NCBI GenBank assembly: GCA_016718655.1
Contig: JADKCV010000004.1
Coordinates: forward strand, 124,001-188,000
Length of the DNA: 64,000 nt
Reading direction: 5' to 3'
Origin: Flavobacteriales bacterium
GTDB taxonomy: Bacteria > Bacteroidota > Bacteroidia > Flavobacteriales_F > PHOS-HE28
Made by a program: the position numbers and the translations under genes. The notes under the pieces were generated by a model. The model made no database searches, was not told the origin of the DNA, and saw nothing but the letters and a program-made list of their open reading frames with translations. Below are positions 21,697 through 30,500 of the stretch, piece after piece (positions within the stretch are counted from its first letter, which is position 1; every line of letters begins with the position of its first letter).

Positions 21697-23309
21697 TCAG
21701 TGACGGGCCATGCCCATACGCTGGAAGGTATTGTCCTCCAGGACCTCCAACGCCCTTTGAAAACTGCGATCTATCGGGTTTTCAGCATTGATCATTTGCC
21801 AATATGCGGATGTATCCCACAGGTCCCTGGCGATCAGTGCTTTCAAGCGTATGGCGATCAATGACCGGGAACGTTCGATCCCGATAGGGTCCGGTTCCAC
21901 TTCCTCCTTTGCACCGGATGCCACCAATTGGTCCATCAATTCAGCGGTCACTTTATACGAACGGAGGAACACTCCCGGATCGGTGTATTCCTTGAGAAGC
22001 GCTTGGCGGTGCTCATCCACATAGCCCAAGGCGAAGGTGTGGACCCCCTCCGCACCAATTGGCCGAAATACCTGGAACTCTGTGCGGTATCGATCGGGAC
22101 GAACACGTCCGGCATGATCCCGCCACCGCCGTATACCACTCGCCGGTTCATGGTGAAGAACTTCACGGTATCCGCGGCATGAACGCTGTCCACCGTGGTC
22201 AATTCACCCTTGACCAATCGCTCGCTCTTTTCCCGTTGGTAGGCTTCCACGCCCTCCTCATAGGATTTCTGGATGCTTCGACCCGAGGGGGTGTAATAGC
22301 GGGAAACGGTGAGGCGGACGGCCGAACCATCCGGAAGCATCACGGGGCGCTGAACAAGTCCTTTCCCGAAGCTCCGGCGTCCCACGATCAATCCGCGGTC
22401 CCAATCCTGCACCGCACCGCTCACGATCTCACTGGCGCTGGCCGACCCTTCATCCACAAGCACGACCAAACGCCCCTTTTCGAAGCCCCCCTCCTTGGTG
22501 GCATAGGTGTCCTCCCGTGGTGCGTTCCTGCCTTCGGTGTATACCACCAACCGCCGATCACCAAGGAATTCATCGGCCATATCGATGGCAGTGCGGAGAT
22601 AACCACCGCCATTGCCTTGCAGGTCAAGAATGAGGTCCTCCATGCCTGAGCCCTTGAGTTCAGCCAGTTTGGTGCGGAACTCCTTCATGGTGGTGGCGCT
22701 GAACCGGCTGACCTTGATGTAGCCCACCTTGGGCGTGGCCATGTAGGAGGCTTCCACACTATAGATGGGGATCTTGTCGCGCGTGATGACGAATTCCAGC
22801 AGTTCAGGTTCGGAACGTCGCAGGATACCGACCTTCACCTTGGTGCCTTTCTTCCCGCGCAGGCGATCCATCACATCGCTGTTCTTGAAACCCACACCAG
22901 CCACCACGGAGTCGCTGATGGTCACGATGCGGTCACCAGCCCGGATCCCAAGCCGTTCGGAGGGCCCCCCGGCAATGGCATCGACGACATAAATGGTATC
23001 CCTGATAATGTTGAACTGGACCCCGATGCCATCGAAATTGCCTTTCAGGGGCTCGTTCACCTCCTCCAGTTCCTCCTTCGGAATATAAATGGAGTGTGGA
23101 TCGAGTTGTTCGAGCATGCGCACAATGGCAGCATCCACGAGTTCCTCCTTGTCCACTTCATCCACATACATACGGTCGATGTGGTAGAGTAGGCTCTCGA
23201 GCTTGCTGGCTGCTGCACCGGACTGGTCCTGGCCCTGGACGTGTCCAAGGGTGGCCAAGGGAACAATCAGTAGAAGGAGACCGGTACGAAGGAGGTGCGG
23301 ACTAGGCAT
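21697..23309 (-). CDS. S41 family C-terminal processing peptidase (one frameshift)
   Basis: Reconstructed protein of about 537 aa. ATG 23309 (MPSPHLLRTGLLLLIVPL) yields a signal peptide; the in-frame TTG at 23327 is less likely. An N-terminal helical segment is followed by a PDZ domain (GGPSERLGIRAGDRIVTI) and the S41 catalytic core: VLVDEGSASASEIVSGA with the nucleophile Ser and, about 26 residues later, SFGKGLV with Lys. The frame breaks near 22044-22048 at a run of five C (plus strand): upstream reads ...YFGQLVRRG, downstream resumes as GYVDEHRQALLKEY to the end at 21697. A single missing base explains it. Gap to pbpC is 38 bp, same strand. Probably envelope protein processing. Confidence 0.87.
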
Positions 23310-23347
23310 AGTTACAATGTAACGCAAGAGTAGGGGCTGCGGTTGCT

Positions 23348-25774
23348 TCAGGGCGTTAAGTTCTGTTGATCGTCGGCAATTCCGCCAACCTGTGCATCCG
23401 GTCCGCCTTGAAGTACGGTGAAACGTGCGCCAATGGTCCGGCCTTCACCATCGGTCAATGTCACCGTATGGATCCCCGAGGACAGGTCCAAGGCCAACCG
23501 GTGGTCGTTCCGGGTGGATCCCATCGGTGTGCCGTCCAGGTCCCAGTAAAGGGTTCGATCGGGATAGCGGTGCGTTGCTTGGAGGACCAGTTGGGCTATA
23601 CGTCCATCGGCCAATCGCGGCAGGAACAACTGGGTACCATGCTCAGGATAGATGAGTGCGATGGGGTTGGAAGGCTCCTCCTGGATCGATCCTGCATAAG
23701 GTGGGACGGGCTTGTGACCCGGGTTGCGAAGGCGATAGAAGTGCTCCATGGCCGGGGGCAGTATGAACCACGATACCATCCTACCTGGCTCTTGCTCAGC
23801 AACGCGAGCCGTTGCTTGTTCGTTCACACGGATGCGATGGTGGTACGGACATGTGGGAGTGCGCATGGCCTGGGCAAGGACCTCGAGCGTATCGACTTCC
23901 TGGCAATCCGTTCCAGCACGGTGCCCACTTGAGGCGCACACGGGTATCGCCATAAGGTCCTCATGGGGTTTGTGGAATGGTCGCCCACTTGGAAGGAGGT
24001 CGAAGACATCGAATAGGATGGGAGCAGCTGCTCGCGTACCGGTCAGCCCTGGTCTGCCCTCACCGTTGGCGTTACCTACCCAAACCCCGACCGCATGACG
24101 GCCATCCATCCCGATCGCCCAAGCATCGCGGTGCCCGAAGCTGGTTCCTGTCTTCCATGCCACTCCTTTCGGGGCGTCGTAGTATTCCCAGCCCGTTTCG
24201 CTCTCAGGACGATGGGTGAGGAAAAGCGCGTTCAAGGTGTGGTGGACCGCTCCGGCGCCGAACGGAGGGCGTGTGACCGCTCCGGTCTGTGATCGTGGAG
24301 GTACATCCATCCAGATCCTGGGTGGGTGGACGGCAGGCGGAATGATGGGAGTTCCCGTTCGCTCCAAGAGTATACGGGCCATCGATGCATACGCCCCGGT
24401 CAATTCCCACAAGGTGCTCTCAGCGCCTCCGATGATGAGTGCCAGCCCATAGTGATCAGGGCTGCGGTCCAGATGACCCAATCCCATGGCGCGGAGGGTG
24501 TTCAACGTCCGGTGGATGCCGTGAGCACGTAATGCGCGTACCGCAGGAACATTAAGGGATCGAGCGAGGGCACTGGACGCCGGTACTGCGCCATCGAACC
24601 CCTCGCTGAAGTTCCGAGGGGAGAAACCATCATATTGGGTGGGCAGGTCCGCGACCAATTGATCGGGCATCAGTTCTCCATGCTCCAGCATCGCCGCGTA
24701 TAGAAAGGTCTTGAGCAAGCTCCCTGTACTTCGTGGCGCTTGGACCAGGTCCACGTCCTCGGCATGGTCATCCCCTGCGTTCGGCACATTGCCCACATAA
24801 GCCAGCACTTCGGCGGTGGAGATATCCAATACGAGTACCGCTGCATTGTGCACTTCGTTGGCACGTTCGAGCGTGGCATGATCGATCAGCGCACGGGTCA
24901 CCCGCTCTTGAAGTGCGGCATCCAGTGTGGTGCGGAGCATGCGACCACCGAGGCCATTCAAATGGGCAAGACCGATCAGATGGGGGGCTTTTCCCGGCAT
25001 TGGGACAGGAGCCTCGGGTAGGGGTTCTTCAATAGCCAGTGAATAGGTGGTGCCATCGATATCCCCGGCGAGGTGCAGGCGTTCCAGCAGGCGATCCCGT
25101 TTTTTGCGCAAGGCCTCACGGCCTTTCCCGGGGTGCATGATCCCCGGAGCGTTGGGAAGCACTGCGAGCGTCGCACATTCGGCCCAACCGAGTTGGTCCG
25201 CAGGGCGTCCGAACCATCGCCACGCTGCGGCTTCCAAGCCGACCACGTTCCCGCCGAAAGGCGCATGGTCCGCATAGCTACGTATGATCCGATCCTTTGA
25301 CCACTGGCATTCGATGCGCAATGCCAATGCCATTTCCCGTAGTTTGTTGCTATACGACCGCGAACGTGAACCCAAGGCCATTCGCGCGAGTTGCATGGTC
25401 AGCGTGCTTCCCCCGGAAACCACGCGCGCGGCCTCTCGGTTCTGCCGCCACGCCCGGTAGAGGGAGGGGAGGTGGATGCCAGGATGGCCCCGGAAGTGCT
25501 GGTCCTCGAAGGTGATGAGGCACCGGGCGAAACGCTCGGGTACCGGACCAGTGGATGACATCCGCCACTGTCCATCGGCTGCGACCATGGCACCCAAGGG
25601 TAAGCCAGTACGATCGGTGACGACGGTGCAAAGTGGGTCATTGAAAAGCGGGGCCATGGGCCACCAACGCGCCCAGGAATAGGTAAGGGTCAGCGCGATC
25701 GCGGCCCACCGGAATGCACGCGGTATCCGTTGCCAACGAGCGACGGCCCATGCACGGAGGGTTGCGATGCGCAT
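23348..25774 (-). CDS. pbpC: Penicillin-binding protein 1C (bifunctional glycosyltransferase/transpeptidase)
   Basis: An 808-residue peptidoglycan synthase anchored by a TM segment near residues 22-38. ATG 25774 (MRIATLRAWAVARWQ) is chosen; a longer frame to 26050 overlaps the divergent peptidase gene. The GT51 glycosyltransferase domain shows TFEDQHFRGHPG (catalytic Glu90) and GGSTLTMQLAR. The transpeptidase domain shows SLLK (PRSTGSLLKTF), SLN and KTGTS (AWKTGTSFGHRD). The C-terminal about 120 residues match the BiPBP_C module characteristic of PBP1C. In many bacteria pbpC neighbours an alpha-2-macroglobulin gene; here the two are split by the oppositely oriented trypsin-like peptidase. Confidence 0.93.
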   Translation of the reverse strand: MRIATLRAWAVARWQRIPRAFRWAAIALTLTYSWARWWPMAPLFNDPLCTVVTDRTGLPLGAMVAADGQWRMSSTGPVPERFARCLITFEDQHFRGHPGIHLPSLYRAWRQNREAARVVSGGSTLTMQLARMALGSRSRSYSNKLREMALALRIECQWSKDRIIRSYADHAPFGGNVVGLEAAAWRWFGRPADQLGWAECATLAVLPNAPGIMHPGKGREALRKKRDRLLERLHLAGDIDGTTYSLAIEEPLPEAPVPMPGKAPHLIGLAHLNGLGGRMLRTTLDAALQERVTRALIDHATLERANEVHNAAVLVLDISTAEVLAYVGNVPNAGDDHAEDVDLVQAPRSTGSLLKTFLYAAMLEHGELMPDQLVADLPTQYDGFSPRNFSEGFDGAVPASSALARSLNVPAVRALRAHGIHRTLNTLRAMGLGHLDRSPDHYGLALIIGGAESTLWELTGAYASMARILLERTGTPIIPPAVHPPRIWMDVPPRSQTGAVTRPPFGAGAVHHTLNALFLTHRPESETGWEYYDAPKGVAWKTGTSFGHRDAWAIGMDGRHAVGVWVGNANGEGRPGLTGTRAAAPILFDVFDLLPSGRPFHKPHEDLMAIPVCASSGHRAGTDCQEVDTLEVLAQAMRTPTCPYHHRIRVNEQATARVAEQEPGRMVSWFILPPAMEHFYRLRNPGHKPVPPYAGSIQEEPSNPIALIYPEHGTQLFLPRLADGRIAQLVLQATHRYPDRTLYWDLDGTPMGSTRNDHRLALDLSSGIHTVTLTDGEGRTIGARFTVLQGGPDAQVGGIADDQQNLTP

Positions 25775-25879
25775 GCTGCAAAGGTGAGGGCCAGCGGACC
25801 TGCCAAGGCATGTCGGTTGGACCAGGACCTGGTCAGGGACCCCATGGTTGAGGTACTTTTGACCACTGACGATACCAGC

Positions 25880-27556
25880 ATGTGCCCACATTACCGCTCT
25901 TTCCTGCTCCTGGTCCTGCTGTGCACCTTCGGCCCCTTGGTACGCTGCCAGGAATGGGCCACTGTCGACCCTTCCATGCGATGGGTGGCGGGCGGTTTGC
26001 CAGCAGCGCCTGTAGTGCTTGCACGTGCGTTCGATGCCGACTCGGCTCATCGGGATGATGAGCGTCGCGACCGGGACGGGCGGATGCCACTGTATGCCCG
26101 GTTCGCATCGGTGGATATCGATCCGTGGAACTCAGGCATTTGGACGGACCTTGGCAATGGCGACCGCATCTGGCGCGTGGAATTGATATCATCCGGTGCG
26201 CTTGCAGTAGAGGCTTTTCTCGCGGATGTGCACCTACCTCCGGGTGGGGTCCTGTACTTCCACGATCCCCAAGGCGATCAACTTCAAGGAGGCTATACCG
26301 CTGCACACGTTGCACCCGATGGATACCTCACGACACTGCCGATCATGGGCGAACGTGTTGTGTTGGAGTATTTCGAACCGCGTGCGGTTGCAGGGCAAGG
26401 GGACTTCAGGGTCACCGATCTGGCGCATACCTATCGCTTCTTGGAAGAAGTGCGCACAGGGGCTTGTCAAGTGGACGTGAACTGCAGTGAAGGCGGTGAC
26501 TGGTCTGCACAACGTGACGCTGTGGTGCGTATCCGGATCGTGATCCCCAGCGGCGCAGGCTTCTGCACAGGCACGCTCATGAACAATACCGCGCAGGATT
26601 GCACTCCGTACATCCTGACCGCTTTTCATTGCGGAGAGGAGTCGGTATCAGCGAACTTCTCGCAGTATCAGTTCTTGTTCAACTATCAACGTGCGTGTGG
26701 GAGTGGCACTGCCCCTGCCTCCCAACTCATCACCGGGTGCCAACGTCGAGCGGATAGCAATGATTCAGGTCCTGAAGGTGGCGGTACCTACGGTTCGGAT
26801 TTCATGCTGCTCCAATTGAACAGTGTGGTCCCGGCATCCTTCAATGCATATTATGCGGGTTGGGAGGCCACGGTGTTCGTGCCTGAGGCAGGTGTGTGCA
26901 TCCATCACGCTGCCGGTGACTTCAAGAAGATCAGCACATACACTACTGCTCTTGGTAGTAGTTCCTGGGCCGGGTTCACGGTGGGCTCGCACTGGCGTGT
27001 CACATGGACCGCAACAGCCAATGGACATGGTGTTACGGAACCCGGCTCCTCCGGAGCACCGTTGTTCAACGCGTCCAAACGGGTCATCGGAACACTCACC
27101 GGCGGGAGTTCGTGTTGCACCAGTAATGGATGTGGTCCCCAGACGGGCCTCAACCAACCCGACTATTTCGGCAAGGTGAACTACCATTGGAACGAGAACC
27201 CGAACCCGGCTGAAGAGAAGCTGCGCCTGTTCCTCAGCCCGACAGGCAATGTCGTAACGTTGAATGGTTCCTATGCGCCGTGTGGTGCGATCGGGGTGGA
27301 TGAGGTGCGAGGGCCGGATGGGCATTCCATCCACGTGACCGTGTTGGATGGTCATCTTATTGTTCGTGCCGTTGACCAACAAGAGGACGGATCATGGGTC
27401 AGCATCATCGACCCGACAGGACGTGTCGTTCACGAGGAACGTATGGGCCGTTCGGGGTTGACCTTTCGCATGGTGGACCGACCTTCTGGCGTCTATTTCG
27501 TCAGGTCCATTGGTGCTGGAGGTTCTGCCACCCAACGCATCCACTTCATTCACTGA
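25880..27556 (+). CDS. Secreted trypsin-like serine peptidase (S1, lysyl-endopeptidase-like) with T9SS type A tail
   Basis: A 558-residue protein from ATG 25880 (MCPHYRSFLLLVLLC), giving a signal peptide ending near VRCQ. A pro-region (to about residue 195) is followed by an S1 peptidase domain. Catalytic triad candidates are His in TAFHCG, Asp in GSDFMLLQL, and Ser in EPGSSGAPLFN. Cysteine placement (CTGTLMNN, CCTSNGCGP) resembles Achromobacter protease I-like enzymes. The last about 75 residues form a type A sorting domain (VSIIDPTGRVVHEERM, VYFVRSI). Divergent from pbpC, and convergent with the alpha-2-macroglobulin gene, overlapping its 3' end by 11 bp. Substrate preference is not determined. 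Confidence 0.9.
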   Translation: MCPHYRSFLLLVLLCTFGPLVRCQEWATVDPSMRWVAGGLPAAPVVLARAFDADSAHRDDERRDRDGRMPLYARFASVDIDPWNSGIWTDLGNGDRIWRVELISSGALAVEAFLADVHLPPGGVLYFHDPQGDQLQGGYTAAHVAPDGYLTTLPIMGERVVLEYFEPRAVAGQGDFRVTDLAHTYRFLEEVRTGACQVDVNCSEGGDWSAQRDAVVRIRIVIPSGAGFCTGTLMNNTAQDCTPYILTAFHCGEESVSANFSQYQFLFNYQRACGSGTAPASQLITGCQRRADSNDSGPEGGGTYGSDFMLLQLNSVVPASFNAYYAGWEATVFVPEAGVCIHHAAGDFKKISTYTTALGSSSWAGFTVGSHWRVTWTATANGHGVTEPGSSGAPLFNASKRVIGTLTGGSSCCTSNGCGPQTGLNQPDYFGKVNYHWNENPNPAEEKLRLFLSPTGNVVTLNGSYAPCGAIGVDEVRGPDGHSIHVTVLDGHLIVRAVDQQEDGSWVSIIDPTGRVVHEERMGRSGLTFRMVDRPSGVYFVRSIGAGGSATQRIHFIH

Positions 27557-30500
27557 CAGCCAAGGATCCAGGAGGGACCACTTCGACCCATTGTCCTTGG
27601 GTCCTACCGTGCACAGAATGGTCGTACATGGCTTCGGCCGAGGCTCCTGGAAGGTAGAAGCGACCAGTGAATGCGGCCTGTAGCGGGATACGCACGGTGA
27701 TGTGTCGACCTTTGGGCAGGTCGAAGTAGCTCGATACCCGATCATCGCGGATATCCTGGTACTGGAGCGCTCCCTGCACCGTGGATGCTTCGGAACCCTC
27801 CAACCTCACATTCCGGATCTCCCATCCACTTGCGAACACCTGTGTCAGCGCAATGCCGTGAAGGTCGGGCAGTAGACCGAGGTGCTTCACCGTCACCAAA
27901 GCAAAGACGTCCTGTCCTTGCTCCAAGCGAGCCACATTCACTGCTTGGCCATTGCCATCCTCATAGCGGACAGTGGTCTCGATACCATTGGCGACAGAAC
28001 GTTCTTCACCAGCTTGGGGTACGCCTTTCCGGATCAGACGAACGTGGATGGGAACATCACCTTGCGCGTGGACCGACAGGGTGTGCCTGCCCTCAGGCCC
28101 ATTGATGGACTCCTGGGCGATGGGGCGTTCTGTGGTACGAACATCACCCTTGCCATCGACGTCGAGTCGATAGGTCATGGTGCGGTTCGTGATCCCGTTC
28201 AGCGCCACATGTGCGACCGCCATGAGCGCGAACGAGGTACTTTGGGTGCTGTGCCAAGTGTTGGAGGAGAGTTGTGTGCTCAACCGTTGCACGGTGGCGA
28301 ATGCGCCCGTCCTGTCGCCCATTGCCAGCAAGGCCTCCGCGATGATCGCGTCGTCGCGTAACCCACTTCCATAGGTCCAACCGGTCTCCGTGTAGGGCGT
28401 TGTGCTGCGTGTGATCCCCTGTGTAAGTGTACGAGCAACGTCCGTTCGACCGGCGTATGCATAGGCTGCTGCCAGCAACCAACGTGTTCTTGGTTCCAGA
28501 TCGCTACGTTCGCGAAGACGGTTCATAGCGCCGATCTCCGGGTGCTTCGCCAAAGCGAGCACATAAAGACGGTAGGCTTGGGTGGCTTGGTGTGCTGAAC
28601 GCGGCACGACCAAGGTATTAGCGTCCTGGTACTCACGCGCTGCCCTTCGTTGGAAGGTGCTCCAAGGACCAAGCAAGCGTTGGGGCACATCGTGTCCTTG
28701 ACGCTGGGCCTCCACCAGGAAGTGTCCGGCGTATACGGAGGTCCACGCGTCGTATTGGTCTCCTTCGGGCCAGTAGTTGAACGAGCCATCGGAGCGTTGG
28801 AACGTGGTCATACGGTCGATCGCACGCGTCACGTTCGAGCGGGCCAGGTCAGCACCTTTCCCAGGGAGCTGGACCAATTGTTCAAGGTAGAGCTGGGGGA
28901 ACGCCTTGGAGGTCGTCTGTTCCAAGCATCCATGCGGGTAGTCCAACAGGTATTGCAGTCGTTGGCCCATGTTGATGGGTGGGATCGTGCTCAGCTCGAT
29001 CTGCGCACTGTTCGTGCCTGCGATACCCAAAGGTGTGTAGGTCAATGTCACCTTTTCGCCGGGTGGGACCAACGCCTCTTCGACCATCACAGTGGGCAAG
29101 CCTGGCTCGCGGACGTCCAATTCCACGTAGGTCGAAGCGCGTTCATTTCCGCTTACGGCATTCACCTTCACACGGGCGATCCCCGTGCGGCCGGTGGTCC
29201 TCAGCTTGAAGGTGACAACCTGATCACCGGGCCCGGAGAAGCTCACCGAGCGGTGGGTGGCACCAACAATGGAGAACATGCGGTCCGGAACAACATCGAT
29301 ACGAACGTCCTTCACACTTCGGTCCATGGCGAACACCGTGATCGGTAGGTCGACCTCTTCTGAAGGGGAGAGCTGCCTGGGAAGGCTTGCCAGGACCATC
29401 AAGGGCTTACGTACAGGAACAGAGCGCTCCGCGCTCCCCGATGCGCGATGTCCATCCGTGGCTACCACCATCACGCGCACGGACCCCACGTAGTTATCAA
29501 TGGTGAAGGTGTTCCTTCCCTTGGCCCCCTTGGCAAGGGTGAACGGACCAACGTATCGAACGACCGGCTTGAAGCGTTGGGCCTTGGCCCCCTGTACGGG
29601 TCCACCATCGTCACTGCCCCCCAATGCGAGCACACGCTGAAGCTGTCTACCGTACGCACCGATCACATGGTCGTACATGTCGTAGGTGCGCACACCAAGT
29701 GCCTCCCTTGCGTGGAAATGCGACCAGGGATCAGGGGTTCGGAACCGCGTGAGGTCCAACAATCCTTCATCAACGATGGCGAGCGTGTAGGTCATGGGGC
29801 GCCCTTTCTCCTCGTGCACTTCCACCGTGAAGGGCGCATCGGTTCGCACCTCCTTGGCCATCGTTATGATCGGTGCTATACGCGTTGATGCGTCCTCCAC
29901 CATGATCGGAACGACCCCATATAGACGAATGGGTAGGTCGTTCCGAGTGCGCTCATGAGGCTGGATGACAGAGACATGGGCATGGATGTTGGGCGTCATG
30001 TCCGCTGTGATGGGGAACCGATGGCGCGTCTCATGCTCGGTGAGTTCCACCCAAGTTGAGCTGATGACACGACTACCGGACTCGATGGATACGAGCGCTC
30101 GACCTTCGCCACTGGAAGGAATGATGAGCGTGGCTTCCTCACCGACCGCATAGGTATCGCGATCGCTTGTGAAGGTGAGCATTGCCGCGGCGGAAGGGGT
30201 CGATCGCCGTGAGCGGCCCTCCCAGCCTGGCCAATCGACATGGATATTGGCAGCGCTGGCATGTCCGCCTTCCGGATCGTGGATCCGTAGTATGAACCGT
30301 CCCCATTCGGGCCGATCGATGCGGAACGGAAAGGTGGTCCTACCGCTGGCATCGGTTGTCAATGCTAGTTCTTGCCGCACCTTGGCATGTGCCGAGGTCA
30401 TGTAATTGGCAGGACCATCCATACCGCCTTCCCACCACCAACTGTGATCCATCTTGACGACCTGTGCGATAATGGTCCTACCGGCCACCGGTCGACCCTG